This document shows, piece by piece, positions 8,484 to 17,815 of a stretch of 43,098 nt of DNA (its first letter is position 1; each line of letters opens with the position of its first letter). This DNA is from Levilactobacillus suantsaii. GTDB taxonomy: Bacteria > Bacillota > Bacilli > Lactobacillales > Lactobacillaceae. The notes beneath the pieces were generated by a model. The model was not told the DNA's origin. It made no database searches and saw only the letters and a list, made by a program, of their open reading frames with translations. The translations under genes and the position numbers were made by a program. The stretch spans positions 1-43,098 of the forward strand of contig NZ_QXIL01000018.1 in NCBI RefSeq assembly GCF_004115745.1, read 5' to 3'.

Positions 8484-11099
8484 ATGACGAGAAAAGAGAT
8501 GACGCACTTTAACCTGACAACTGAACACGGCTTGACCGCACAAGAAGTCCAAGCCAGCCGGCAAACCGCCGGGACAAACGAACTGGTGGCGGCGAAGAAG
8601 CCCGCTTTATGGCGGCAAATTGCCCACCATTTAAACGACGTGTCCTCGCTGGTCCTGCTGTTTGCGGTCGGACTGGCCAGCTACATGGCCCTATTCCAAG
8701 GTGGTGGCTGGACCAAGTCCATCGTGATTGGGGCCATCCTGGTGATCAACGTGGCCATTGGTCTCTACCAGAAAGCCTCGGCCGAAAAAGCCCTAGCAGC
8801 GCTACAGTCCATGAGCCTACCAACCACCACGGTTCGCCGGGACGGCGTGGCCCAAAGTATCGCGGCTAAAGACGTGGTCCCGGGTGACCTGGTATTGCTG
8901 AAGGCCGGTGACCAGATTCCCGCCGACGGGGTGGTGCTCGAAAGCACGAACTTGACCGTCGACGAAGCCGTTCTAACCGGGGAAAGCGTCCCCGTCGCCA
9001 AACACTCCCTGACCACCCTAACCGCTATCGTCGACGAGCAACACGTCTACTCCGGCACGGCCGTGACCGCCGGAACCGCCATCGTGCAAATCGTGACTAC
9101 CGGAATGGCCACGGAACTCGGCCAAATCGCGGGCCTGTTGAATAAGACTAAGAAACGCGCGACGCCCTTACAAGGCCGCTTGAACCGCCTGTCCGGTTGG
9201 CTGACCAGTTTCGCCGTTTTAGGCGGCCTGGTGATCTTTGCCCTGAGTATCTGGATGCAAAATCAAGGCATCGCCGACAGCCTAATGATCGGGATCTCCC
9301 TGGCCGTGGCGGCCGTGCCCGAAACTCTGCCAATTATCGTAACCATCAGTCTGGCCCACGGGGTCAAGCGGATGGCTCACCGTAACGCTATCATGCGCCG
9401 GGTCAACGCGGTCGAAACCATCGGCGGCGTCGACGTTATCGCCTCGGACAAGACCGGGACGTTGACACAAAACAAGATGACCATCACCCGCTACTGGACG
9501 CCCAAGTCCAAAACCAGTTTTGCCGCCGATGACCTGACACCGGCGGGTAAAGACCTGATGCGCTACCTGGGGCTAGCGACCAACGCCGAAATCAAGACGG
9601 TGGCCGGCCAAGAAGAGACCCACGGTGACCCTACGGAATTGGCCATCGTGCGCTGGCTAGCCAGCCACGACCGCAGCCGGGCCAAGTTTGAGCGCCTGGC
9701 GCCGCGGGTAGCCGAAGACCCCTTCGACTCCACTAAGAAAACCATGGCCACGGTCCACCACCTAGCCGACGGGCAACAACTGGTCATCGTTAAAGGGGCC
9801 TTTGACCGCCTGCCGATTAACTGGACGCCCGCTCAACGGGCCGCGGCCACGCAAGTCCACGATGAGTTCGGCCAGCAAGCCTTACGGGTCCTGTCGGTCG
9901 GCTACAAGCTGATGCCGCAAACCACCAGTGTTGACTGGGCAGAACTGACGCAGGATCTGACCTTTGCCGGACTGGTCGGCATCATCGACCCACCGCGGCC
10001 GGAAGTCATCCCCGCCATCCAAGAGGCCAAACGGGCCGGCATCAAGCCGGTGATGATCACCGGAGACCACATGGTGACCGCCGCGGCCATCGCCGAAGAA
10101 ATCGGCATCCTGACGCCCGACCAACGAGTCCTCTCGGGAACGGAACTCCAGACCATGAGTGACACCGACTTAGCCGACCAGATTCACGACATCGCGGTCT
10201 ACGCTCCGGTCTCCCCGAGTGACAAGATTCGCATCGTCCAGGCTTGGCAGGCGGCCGGCAAGACCGTGGCCATGACCGGTGATGGGGTCAACGACGCCCC
10301 GGCCCTAAAGGCCGCCGACGTCGGGATTGCCATGGGGATTACCGGGACCGAGGTTTCCAAGGGCGCCGCGGACATGATTTTGACTGACGACAACTTTGCC
10401 ACGATTATCGCGGCGGTCCGTGAAGGCCGGACGGTCTACCAAAACATTTTGAAGGCCGTCGAGTTCTTGGTCGGGGTCAACTTCGCCCAAATCTTCCTGA
10501 TGGTCGGTGCCGTCTTGATGGGCTGGGGCGCCCCGCTGCTGGCGGAACAGCTCCTGTTGATCAACGTGCTCGCCGACGGGATTCCTGGCTTCTACATTAG
10601 CCGTGAACCTGGCGAGAAAGCCGCTATGGCCCAGCCACCGGTGGAAAACGACGAAAGCCTCTTCGCCCGCGGTTTGGGTGGTCGGTTAGCCTTACGGGCG
10701 GCCACGTTTACCGTCTTGACGCTCGGCATCTACGCGATTGGTCGTTTCGGCCTCAGCAACGGGCAAGCCACCATCGGCACGACCATGGTCTTCCTGGTGC
10801 TGGCCGTCGGGTCGATGGTCGACATCTACGCCATCAAGGACCGCCAACCGCTGTCGCTGGCCAGTCTCAAACGCAACCCGGTCCTGAATTGGGCGATGCT
10901 GCTAGCCGTGGGCGTGGTCCTCGTGGTGGCTACGGTTCCCGGACTCCAACACCTCTTTGGCCTAGTTAACTTGCCACTGAGCGCTTGGGCCCTGGTCATC
11001 CCCGCGATGCTCATCCCCACGCTGGTGCTCGAACTGGCCAAGCGCTGGACGCGCCGCAACCGGGAAACGGCTGTCGATCTCGCCTGGGGCGACGACTAA
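8484..11099 (+). CDS. P2-type cation-translocating ATPase
   Basis: The 871-residue protein is a complete P-type ATPase of the Ca2+/cation-type (P2) group. It has an N-terminal cation-ATPase domain, TGES of the actuator domain at about 165-168, PETLP in membrane helix 4 at about 279-283, the phosphorylated Asp in SDKTGTLTQNKMT at about 321-333, the KGAF nucleotide-pocket motif, and TGDGVNDAPA at about 598-607. The C-terminal membrane domain contains GVNFAQIF and INVLADGIPG. Helix 4 has PETLP rather than the PEGLP usual in Ca2+ pumps, so the transported ion is uncertain (Ca2+, Mn2+ or Na+/K+ are possible). The start has CGGAGGA 8 bases upstream. It stands alone between its own AT-rich promoter region and a terminator. 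Confidence 0.93.
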   Translation: MTRKEMTHFNLTTEHGLTAQEVQASRQTAGTNELVAAKKPALWRQIAHHLNDVSSLVLLFAVGLASYMALFQGGGWTKSIVIGAILVINVAIGLYQKASAEKALAALQSMSLPTTTVRRDGVAQSIAAKDVVPGDLVLLKAGDQIPADGVVLESTNLTVDEAVLTGESVPVAKHSLTTLTAIVDEQHVYSGTAVTAGTAIVQIVTTGMATELGQIAGLLNKTKKRATPLQGRLNRLSGWLTSFAVLGGLVIFALSIWMQNQGIADSLMIGISLAVAAVPETLPIIVTISLAHGVKRMAHRNAIMRRVNAVETIGGVDVIASDKTGTLTQNKMTITRYWTPKSKTSFAADDLTPAGKDLMRYLGLATNAEIKTVAGQEETHGDPTELAIVRWLASHDRSRAKFERLAPRVAEDPFDSTKKTMATVHHLADGQQLVIVKGAFDRLPINWTPAQRAAATQVHDEFGQQALRVLSVGYKLMPQTTSVDWAELTQDLTFAGLVGIIDPPRPEVIPAIQEAKRAGIKPVMITGDHMVTAAAIAEEIGILTPDQRVLSGTELQTMSDTDLADQIHDIAVYAPVSPSDKIRIVQAWQAAGKTVAMTGDGVNDAPALKAADVGIAMGITGTEVSKGAADMILTDDNFATIIAAVREGRTVYQNILKAVEFLVGVNFAQIFLMVGAVLMGWGAPLLAEQLLLINVLADGIPGFYISREPGEKAAMAQPPVENDESLFARGLGGRLALRAATFTVLTLGIYAIGRFGLSNGQATIGTTMVFLVLAVGSMVDIYAIKDRQPLSLASLKRNPVLNWAMLLAVGVVLVVATVPGLQHLFGLVNLPLSAWALVIPAMLIPTLVLELAKRWTRRNRETAVDLAWGDD

Positions 11100-11122
11100 C
11101 CACTTCATTTAACGCTCTACGC

Positions 11123-11156
11123 AAAAATGGCGTCCCCGCACTGGGGACGCCATTTT
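11123..11156 (+). terminator. Terminator of the P-type ATPase gene
   Basis: Inverted repeat AAAATGGCGTCCCC / GGGGACGCCATTTT begins 24 bases after the stop at 11099, followed by a T-rich tract. Confidence 0.88.
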
Positions 11157-11273
11157 CATATTTATACTCATGATAACTCGGCATGCCTATAAGTACCGCC
11201 TGAGCACCAAGAAAGTTATTGGGGTTCTGACTGAAAATCCCCACAAGAATCCTCGTCAATCAATAATTTTAAC

Positions 11274-12647
11274 TTAATTTTGCGTGGTGACATGAGCAGT
11301 CTTGGCATCGTGCTTCCGCCGTAAAGTGGCTTCGATCTCTTCCAGAGAACGATTCCGGGTTTCGAAGACCATTTTGTGGACGAACCAGATGGACAAGAAG
11401 CACAAAACACCGTAACCAATAAACAGACTTCCAGTTCCGAAGAAGTCCAATAGCGAGGGGAAGGTCAAAGAAACGACCATGTTTGCCGACCAATTGATTA
11501 CACTAGCAAAGGAATTCCCTAACCCCCGAATATTCAGCGGGAAGACTTCCCCAATCATAACCCACATCACAGGTCCCCAAGTCGCGGAGAAGAACGCAAT
11601 GTAGATAGTCAGGGCAATCACACAAATAACGGCGGCAGCAAAGGAATCCCCAGAGAATTTCATCGCGAAACTCATAATGAACAAGGAAATTCCCATACCA
11701 ATCGCACCAATATTCAGCATCTTTTTCCGGTCGATCTTATCCATGATGGCCACGGCCACCGCCGTGACGATCACGTTAAAGATTCCAATTCCGATATGAG
11801 CAATCAGCGCCGCGGAGACCCCAAACCCCACATCGGTAAAAATAGTCGGCGCGTAGTACAGCACCGTATTACACCCCATGACTTGTTGGAAAATGGCCAA
11901 TCCCAAGCCAATAATCAAGGATGGTCGCACCATCGGCCCAAAGAGTTCGGACCAACCGCCACTCTTAATCTTGGCCTGTTCATGAATCTGTTCTAGCTCC
12001 TGGTTCACGGCCGCCGTATCGTGTTGGTTCATGGTATCCAACACGTCTCGTGCCTGTTCGCCCCGACCCGTTTTTACCAAGTACCGTGGACTTTCAGGCA
12101 GAACCAGCCCGCCCAAGAACAACAACGCCGCGGGTACCGCGGCCAATCCTAACATCCAGCGCCAGCCGGTATACATACCCGAGAACGTGTAATTGATGAC
12201 ATAGGCCAGAAAGATCCCGGTCATCACCATCAGTTGAAATAAACTTGATACAGTCCCCCGCTTGCTGGCAGGAGCCAATTCAGCTAAGTACGTTGGAATC
12301 AACGCTGAGGCGGCCCCAACGGCCATCCCCAAGATGATTCGAGAAATAATCAGCGTCCAAAATTCTGGCGAAAAGGCTGAGCCAATCGCCCCAACAAAGA
12401 AAATAATCGCAGAAAACAGTAGTAGCTTACGTCGTCCATAACGATCAGATGATGGGCCAATGATAGCAGCCCCTAAAATGGCTCCCAGCAGGACCGCACT
12501 AACGACCCAACCTTGTTGCCAAGACCCCAAATTCATTTGCCGTTGAATAAACAAAATGGCCCCAGAAATAACTCCGGTATCATATCCGAAGAGGAGGCCG
12601 CCAAGTGCGCCAAAGAAGTAGACAAACCCTGTCGAAACCTGTCGCAT
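11274..12647 (-). CDS. xylT: D-xylose:H+ symporter (MFS sugar porter)
   Basis: The 457-residue protein closely matches my memory of the characterised L. brevis D-xylose-proton symporter XylT, including the N-terminal STGFVYFFGALGGLLFGYDT and the IFQQVMGCNTVLYYAPTIF segment. Sugar-porter signatures are visible: DRYGRR at about 69-74 after helix 2, PESPRYL at about 188-194, the helix-7 QQVMGCNTVLYY motif, and a final FETRNRSLEEIE. Twelve membrane segments fit the hydropathy. AAGGAG lies 8 bases before the ATG. The gene is downstream of xylAB on the same strand but has its own promoter with an inverted repeat shared with the other xyl promoters, so it is a separate unit of the regulon. Confidence 0.95.
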   Translation of the reverse strand: MRQVSTGFVYFFGALGGLLFGYDTGVISGAILFIQRQMNLGSWQQGWVVSAVLLGAILGAAIIGPSSDRYGRRKLLLFSAIIFFVGAIGSAFSPEFWTLIISRIILGMAVGAASALIPTYLAELAPASKRGTVSSLFQLMVMTGIFLAYVINYTFSGMYTGWRWMLGLAAVPAALLFLGGLVLPESPRYLVKTGRGEQARDVLDTMNQHDTAAVNQELEQIHEQAKIKSGGWSELFGPMVRPSLIIGLGLAIFQQVMGCNTVLYYAPTIFTDVGFGVSAALIAHIGIGIFNVIVTAVAVAIMDKIDRKKMLNIGAIGMGISLFIMSFAMKFSGDSFAAAVICVIALTIYIAFFSATWGPVMWVMIGEVFPLNIRGLGNSFASVINWSANMVVSLTFPSLLDFFGTGSLFIGYGVLCFLSIWFVHKMVFETRNRSLEEIEATLRRKHDAKTAHVTTQN

Positions 12648-12719
12648 AGTTTTAGCTCCTTAGTAAGTTGTGCCCGTGATTTCCCAGTCAAATGTAAGTT
12701 GGTGACTGTCGCATTTAGT

Positions 12720-12780
12720 GTTGGTTGGCTCACGCGACCAACCTTAGAGATAATATACCACACCCTTCACTTCTTTGAAA
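12720..12780 (-). promoter_or_regulatory. xylT promoter with a putative XylR operator
   Basis: On the minus strand a -35 TTTCAA (complement of 12775-12780) and a -10 TATATT (12752-12757) are 17 bases apart. Just downstream of the -10 lies an inverted repeat, GTTGGT...ACCAAC, at 12720-12742. Its half-site is shared with repeats near xylA and xylR, as expected for a XylR operator blocking transcription. The assignment to XylR is inference. Confidence 0.6.
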
Positions 12781-12908
12781 GAGTTTTCTAAAATTAATTA
12801 TGAATAATCGTTCACTACTCGTGATTATCAGGATTATCCAATTAAATTCGAATTACTCAAAACAAGATAAACTTAAGATATTTACCACCAATACGGGCAA
12901 ACAGTTGG

Positions 12909-12951
12909 AAAAAATCAACGTCCGCAATTGATGAGCAATCAATCGTGGACG
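12909..12951 (-). terminator. Terminator of xylB
   Basis: An inverted repeat (12919-12932 with 12938-12951, two mismatches) is followed on the minus strand by six Ts (12909-12914). It lies about 90 bases beyond the xylB stop and separates xylB from the xylT promoter. The AT-rich stretch 12781-12908 holds nothing else I can identify. Confidence 0.8.
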
Positions 12952-13039
12952 CTAATTTAACCAGTTGTGCCTGGCTTATAAATCGTCAAAACGGCCCAAA
13001 TTTCTCCACCGATTTGCCAACCTATTTTCAAAACAATGC

Positions 13040-14551
13040 TTATTTCATATTTTCACGTCGGAAGTCCAGCAACTCCGCACTAATCTGCTTAGTCTGACCG
13101 TAGACTTGCTTGTAAATATCGTGGAGTTTCTTGTACTTCTTGACGTTTTCCGGAATCGGCCGGTACTCCTTACCGAAGTGCACAAAGGTCTTCGCACAGT
13201 CCTGCAGAGAATCGAACCATCCCAGGCCAGTGGCCGCCATCATGGCCGCTCCCATGCCGGGGCCCTGTTCATTCTTCAGACTGACGACCTTTCGGTTAAA
13301 GATATCGGCTTGAATCTGGAGCCACAACGGGCTTTTGGCCCCACCACCGATGGAAACCACCGTGTCGAAGTCGCCCCCGTTTTCCTCATAAATGTCAAAG
13401 AGGTCCCGAAACGAGAAGATGATGCCTTCCAGTACCGCCCGCACAAAGTCATGGCGCTGATGGATCCCGTCGATCCCGGTAAAGCTCCCGCGGATATTCG
13501 CATCGGCGTACGGTGCCCGTTCACCCACGATATACGGGGTATAGAGCAAGCCGTTGGCCCCGACCGTCGATTTTTCGGCGCTGGCAACCACGTCGTTGAA
13601 GTCCTCCGCCGGCGCGAAAGTCTTCTTGAACCAGCTCAGCGAGTACCCCGCAGCCAAGGTCACGCCCATCGAATAGAACTTATCCGGAATGGCGTGGTCT
13701 TCGAACTGCAGGACCCCGTGGTAGTTGACGTCAGCATTGTCTTCATACTTCAAGACCACGCCCGACGTGCCGATACTAGACATGACCATGTTGGGCTGTA
13801 AAATGCCCGCCCCTACGGCACCGGCCGCGTTGTCGGCAGCACCGCCAAAGACTTTGGTGGCCGTGGTCAAACCGGAAAATTCGGCGTAGGCCGGCGTGAC
13901 CGTCCCCGCAAAGTCGATTGACTTAATCAACGGTGGGCACATGCTCATCGGAATGTCAAAGACGTCACAGATGCGTTGACTCCACTGGCCCTTGGCCACG
14001 TCCAACAGCACCGTCCCGGTCGCATCGGAGTAATCCATCGCAAGGTTGCCGGTCATCCGGTAACGGACGTAATCCTTGGGTAAGACGAAGTACTTCGCCT
14101 TTTTCCAGATGTCGGGTTCATTTTCCTTAACCCACAAGAGCTTGGTCAGGGTGAACCCTTCCAACGGTTGGTTGCGGGTGATGTCGATAAATTCGTCACC
14201 CATTTTGTCCATGATTTCTTGGCGTTGCGGCGTGGTCCGGGTATCGTTCCAGAGAATCGCCGGGCGCAAGATCTTCTTGTCCTCATCCAGTAAGACCAGC
14301 CCGTGCATTTGGCCCGAGAAACTGACCCCTTCGATGTCTTCGGCGGCCAGGTGATCCGTTAAAATCAACCGGACGATGGCCACGGTCGTCCCGGAGACCC
14401 AGTCTTCGGGGTTCTGTTCGTTATAGCCGGGGCGCTTCTGAATCAGGTCGTAACCGAAGCTTTCTTGGGCGACGATTTGACCACTGTGGTCCAGTGCGGA
14501 GACCTTGACGGCGCTAGTGCCGAGGTCCACCCCAAGTACATACTTTCCCAT
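13040..14551 (-). CDS. xylB: Xylulokinase
   Basis: The 503-residue FGGY-family kinase phosphorylates D-xylulose to xylulose 5-phosphate, which then enters the phosphoketolase pathway. The N-terminal phosphate-binding motif [11 protein letters not shown] at about 7-17, [15 protein letters not shown] at about 81-95, the second-domain adenosine segment [13 protein letters not shown] at about 262-274, and [18 protein letters not shown] at about 401-418 are all present. Length is normal for XylB. An AGGAGCA site precedes the ATG. It lies 157 bases downstream of xylA with a strong hairpin between, so it is probably expressed by read-through from the xylA promoter at a lower level than xylA, as described for L. 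pentosus xylAB. Confidence 0.96.
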   Translation of the reverse strand: MGKYVLGVDLGTSAVKVSALDHSGQIVAQESFGYDLIQKRPGYNEQNPEDWVSGTTVAIVRLILTDHLAAEDIEGVSFSGQMHGLVLLDEDKKILRPAILWNDTRTTPQRQEIMDKMGDEFIDITRNQPLEGFTLTKLLWVKENEPDIWKKAKYFVLPKDYVRYRMTGNLAMDYSDATGTVLLDVAKGQWSQRICDVFDIPMSMCPPLIKSIDFAGTVTPAYAEFSGLTTATKVFGGAADNAAGAVGAGILQPNMVMSSIGTSGVVLKYEDNADVNYHGVLQFEDHAIPDKFYSMGVTLAAGYSLSWFKKTFAPAEDFNDVVASAEKSTVGANGLLYTPYIVGERAPYADANIRGSFTGIDGIHQRHDFVRAVLEGIIFSFRDLFDIYEENGGDFDTVVSIGGGAKSPLWLQIQADIFNRKVVSLKNEQGPGMGAAMMAATGLGWFDSLQDCAKTFVHFGKEYRPIPENVKKYKKLHDIYKQVYGQTKQISAELLDFRRENMK

Positions 14552-14644
14552 AATTGCTCCTCCAATCAGTCTTTGTCGCTGTCATTACGTTCAGTGTACC
14601 CCACCGGCCCCTCGTACGGGTCAACGCCCTGAGGGGTGGGGCTC

Positions 14645-14682
14645 AAAAATGGTGGACGGACTCCCGTCCGTCCACCATTTTA
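14645..14682 (-). terminator. Strong hairpin between xylA and xylB
   Basis: A perfect 16-bp stem (14646-14661 with 14666-14681) with a 4-base loop follows xylA by about 27 bases. A second GC-rich structure (CCCCACC...GGTGGGG, about 14598-14641) sits between it and xylB. It likely acts as a partial terminator or 3' stabiliser that lowers xylB relative to xylA. Confidence 0.85.
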
Positions 14683-14708
14683 AGTGCTACTGTCGCGCGC
14701 ATTAAGGC

Positions 14709-16058
14709 TTATTTGCTTAACGTGTCGATGATGTAGTGGTTGATTGTGTCTTTGATTTCTTCCAAGTGGTCGGAGTGCGTTGCGGCAATCAATTCAGATT
14801 GTGGCTTGTCAATGACGTACTTTTCCAAGGACTTGAAGTCAGCCTTACCACTTTCGATATCTGCACCGATACCGGAATCGTAAGAGCTGTAACGGTTCTT
14901 GACGATGTTATCCAAGAAGCCGTCCTTCTTCATCGCCAAGGCAACCCGCAGACCAGCCGCAAAGCTGTCCATGCCGACGATATGGCCGTAGAACAGGTCA
15001 TTTGGTTCGAAGGATGAACGCCGAGGCTTGGCATCGAAGTTCAAGCCACCGCGAGGGCCGATGGAGCCGTTTTCAACGACTTCGGTCATGGCAGCAACCG
15101 TTTCGTACAAGTTGGATGGGTATTCATCGATATCCCAGCCGATCAACTTGTCCCCTTGGTTTGCATCCAGGGAGCCTAACAGACCCGCGTCACGCGCAAC
15201 GCGAATTTCGTGTTGGTAAGTGTGACCCGCTAAGTTGGCGTGGTTGCCTTCCAAGTTCAACTTGAAGTCTTTGTCCAAATCGTATTCCTTCATGAAGGCG
15301 ATCGTGGTTGCGGCGTCGAAGTCGTATTGGTGCGTCGTTGGTTCCTTTGGCTTTGGTTCCAACAGCATTTGGGCGTCGAAGCCAATTTCGTTAGCGTAAT
15401 CCTTCGCCATGTGGAAGAACTTCGCAGCGTGTTCTTGTTCTTCCTTCATGTTGGTGTTCCATAAGGATTCATACCCTTCACGGCCACCCCAGAAGACGTA
15501 GTTCTCAGAACCAACGCGCTTCCCGATTTCCAGACTGTGCTTCAATTGAGCGGCACAGTATGCGAAGATGTCCGCGTATGGCGAGGTTGAAGCCCCTTCA
15601 ACGAACCGGGGGTTAGTGAACATGTTCGAGGTGTTCCACAAAACCTTCATGCCACTGGTCTTTTGGTATTCCACAATCTTATCAACGACTTTGTCCAGGT
15701 TCTTGTTGGTTTCACGTAACGTGTCCCCTTCTGGCGCTAAGTCCCGGTCGTGGAAGCAAAGGTAGTCCACACCTAATTTGTCATAAAATTCAAATGCGGC
15801 GTCTACCTTGGCTAATGCCAAATCCATTGGATCGGAGTACTTGTCATATGGCCGTTGGGCGGTCCCATCACCAAATGGGTCCACTAGGCGTTGGTCAAAG
15901 GTGTGCCAGTAAGCCACGGCGAACCGTAACCAATCGCGCATCTTCTTTCCACCAATGACTTCGTCCGGATTGTAGTATTGAAAGCCTAAACCTGATTTTT
16001 TATCTTGATGGCCGACATATTGAATCTTGTCGACGCCTTTCCAGTATTCTTCTGCCAT
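14709..16058 (-). CDS. xylA: D-xylose isomerase
   Basis: The 449-residue protein is a class II (long) xylose isomerase converting D-xylose to D-xylulose with divalent metal. Signature segments are [18 protein letters not shown] (active-site His) at about 99-116, [15 protein letters not shown] at about 188-202, [18 protein letters not shown] at about 232-249 with the metal-binding Glu, and [17 protein letters not shown] at about 268-284. Length and motifs are complete. Translation starts 8 bases after AGGAGGG. The gene heads the xylAB operon, immediately downstream of a promoter with cre and operator sites. Confidence 0.97.
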   Translation of the reverse strand: MAEEYWKGVDKIQYVGHQDKKSGLGFQYYNPDEVIGGKKMRDWLRFAVAYWHTFDQRLVDPFGDGTAQRPYDKYSDPMDLALAKVDAAFEFYDKLGVDYLCFHDRDLAPEGDTLRETNKNLDKVVDKIVEYQKTSGMKVLWNTSNMFTNPRFVEGASTSPYADIFAYCAAQLKHSLEIGKRVGSENYVFWGGREGYESLWNTNMKEEQEHAAKFFHMAKDYANEIGFDAQMLLEPKPKEPTTHQYDFDAATTIAFMKEYDLDKDFKLNLEGNHANLAGHTYQHEIRVARDAGLLGSLDANQGDKLIGWDIDEYPSNLYETVAAMTEVVENGSIGPRGGLNFDAKPRRSSFEPNDLFYGHIVGMDSFAAGLRVALAMKKDGFLDNIVKNRYSSYDSGIGADIESGKADFKSLEKYVIDKPQSELIAATHSDHLEEIKDTINHYIIDTLSK

Positions 16059-16080
16059 AATTAATAAAACCCTCCTAGTT

Positions 16081-16148
16081 AGTTCGTTGCGACAACCAAC
16101 TTACAAGTCTTATTATACAGTGGTTTGGGGTTAATGCAAGCGTTTTCG
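16081..16148 (-). promoter_or_regulatory. xylA promoter with cre box and XylR-like operator
   Basis: On the minus strand a -35 TTGCAT (complement of 16134-16139) and a -10 TATAAT (16112-16117) are 16 bases apart. The sequence ATGCAAGCGTTTTCG at 16134-16148 matches the CcpA cre consensus at all but the final position and overlaps the -35, so glucose repression is expected. Downstream of the -10, AGTTCGTTG...CAACCAACT (16081-16101) forms an inverted repeat with one mismatch, placed where a XylR repressor would block RNA polymerase. Confidence 0.8.
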
Positions 16149-16244
16149 GAAAATTAATCTGGATTTTTGCCACCGCTTCCAATGTTTGTTTGCCAATAGC
16201 CATACGCGCCGTTAGTCTGTCGTGATTTTAGCTGGCTAACTAAA

Positions 16245-16281
16245 AAAACGGGTCCACCAAGGTTAGTCCTGGCAGACCCGT
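16245..16281 (-). terminator. Terminator of xylR
   Basis: Stem ACGGGTC / GACCCGT (16249-16255 with 16275-16281) is followed on the minus strand by seven Ts. It starts right after the xylR stop at 16290 and isolates xylR from the xylA promoter. Confidence 0.85.
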
Positions 16282-16289
16282 CGTGTTAA

Positions 16290-17477
16290 TTAAAATTTTT
16301 CTGGAATGCGTTCAAATTTCAAAGCGTACCCGTTCAACCCCAAGACTTGATGGGTGATGACCGAACAGCCGCCCAAAACCGTGGCTAACCGCGCATTGGT
16401 AGTCAGTTCAATTGGGAAGTCCTGGTGCGCCAACCGGCGGTACCCCGCCCGAATCTGTTCGAGCAGTTCCGGCAACTCTTCGATCAACGGCGAGTTGATG
16501 AAGAAGGCGTCCGGGTCCAGCGTGCGCATCGTGTTGTACAACAAACTACTGATGGCAATCGTGAAACGCTGGAGGATCACCGCGAGGTCCGTATCGTGCT
16601 GGCGATACAACCGCACAATGTCCTCGCGACCCAAATCATGCAGGCCCTTTTGTTCCTCAACCTGGTGGATGATGGCATCTTCGGAACTGATGTCCTCAGC
16701 ACGGACCGGCGTGGCCTGACCTTCGCCATCGATTTCTAGGCGGGTCACCGTTTGACCGATTTCACCGGCATCCCCGTGTTCACCACGGAACAGACTGCGG
16801 TGCAAAATAATGCCGGCCCCAATCCCCCGGTGGATACTGATGGTCACCGTACTGTTCAACTCGCGGGCGCCGTTGAAGTCTCGTTCGTAAATGGCAGATA
16901 GGTTGGCTTCATTCTCCAACACCACCGGTACATGATACGCCGTGGAAAAGATTTTGACTAAATCAACGTCCTCCATGTTAATAAACGGTGACGTCTGAAT
17001 CTGATTATCGCAGATGATGCCGTGAATGGAGAAGCAGATGCCTAGTAAGCCGTGGGCCGATTCGTCTTCGGCCTGCACGTTACCGATATACTTCTTGATC
17101 TGGGTGACCATCTCATGAATCGATTGGTCCCGCGTTTGAACGCGGTCGTACTTCCAGACCTTGCCATTCAACGTCGTGGCCAGCGCATGCAGGTGTCGAT
17201 AGCCCAAATCAAAGGTCAGCGTGTACCCGTAATCTTGGTTGATGGCCACTAGCGTCGGTTTGCACCCGCCGGCCGTCGACGCATCGCCGTAACCCAGTTC
17301 CTTTAAGTAGCCTTTCGCCATCAAGGTGTTATATAAGGAAGAAACGGTCGATTTGTTCAAGTGCAGTCGGTGGGAGATTTCAATCCGCGACGTTGGGTGA
17401 TTGTTAAAAACTTGTTGCAAGACAAACTTCAGATTTTGATCGTGTAGCTGATTACGTGTCATACTTCGCTGGACCAT
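16290..17477 (-). CDS. xylR: ROK-family xylose repressor
   Basis: The best start is ATG 17477 (395 residues): GGGGGGA lies 7 bases upstream, and this Shine-Dalgarno is inside the longer frame that opens at 17519. The N-terminus has a winged helix-turn-helix (RIEISHRLHLNKSTVSSLYNTLMAKGYLKELG), followed by a ROK sugar-kinase-like domain with LTFDLGYRHLHALATTLNGKV, VVLENEANLSAIYERDF and ISIHRGIGAGIILHRSLFRGEHGDAGEIGQ. The CxCGxxGC zinc motif found in many ROK proteins is absent after GEIGQ. It is adjacent to xylA on the same strand with its own terminator, and is expected to repress xylAB and xylT until xylose binds. Confidence 0.92.
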   Translation of the reverse strand: MVQRSMTRNQLHDQNLKFVLQQVFNNHPTSRIEISHRLHLNKSTVSSLYNTLMAKGYLKELGYGDASTAGGCKPTLVAINQDYGYTLTFDLGYRHLHALATTLNGKVWKYDRVQTRDQSIHEMVTQIKKYIGNVQAEDESAHGLLGICFSIHGIICDNQIQTSPFINMEDVDLVKIFSTAYHVPVVLENEANLSAIYERDFNGARELNSTVTISIHRGIGAGIILHRSLFRGEHGDAGEIGQTVTRLEIDGEGQATPVRAEDISSEDAIIHQVEEQKGLHDLGREDIVRLYRQHDTDLAVILQRFTIAISSLLYNTMRTLDPDAFFINSPLIEELPELLEQIRAGYRRLAHQDFPIELTTNARLATVLGGCSVITHQVLGLNGYALKFERIPEKF

Positions 17478-17815
17478 TTTACGTCCCCCCATACCTTCAA
17501 GATTAGTGGTTAGACCCAATTATAATGATTTAGTCCCCCAACTAACCACGCCAACTGTCTACTTTAGTCCTCCAACAGAACCCCCGTTAAACTAAGCAGC
17601 GGTTCTAGTTTGGCGAACCAACTAACCTCAGTATGTGGCAAGACCGTGGATAAATCAACTGCTTTACCTCAACTTGACTAAAAAAATGTAAGTGAAGGGA
17701 TTTCGGCCTGCAACGACCTATTTTTGGTATGTTCGGTTACATAAGAAAGTGCTTTAATTATCATTACTTTTTTATCAATTTTGTTGCCCAGGTACGAGCA
17801 GCTGATTATCGAGCC
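17478..17815. promoter_or_regulatory. xylR upstream region with operator-like repeats
   Basis: A TATAAT-type -10 (complement of 17519-17524) serves xylR. A near-palindrome TAGTTTGG...CCAACTA at 17606-17624 and a further AACTAACC/CCAACT pair at 17540-17556 share the half-site AGTTGGTT with the xylA and xylT repeats, suggesting autoregulation. The part from 17640 to 17815 is AT-rich and I see no gene or convincing terminator there. Confidence 0.45.

Noticed and set aside
9148..9470. Antisense open frames inside the P-type ATPase gene
   Set aside because: They mirror the codon pattern of the real gene in GC-rich DNA and have no ribosome sites or homology.
12965..13801. A long plus-strand open frame over xylB
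   Set aside because: It is a complementary-strand shadow of xylB, which has all kinase motifs on the minus strand.
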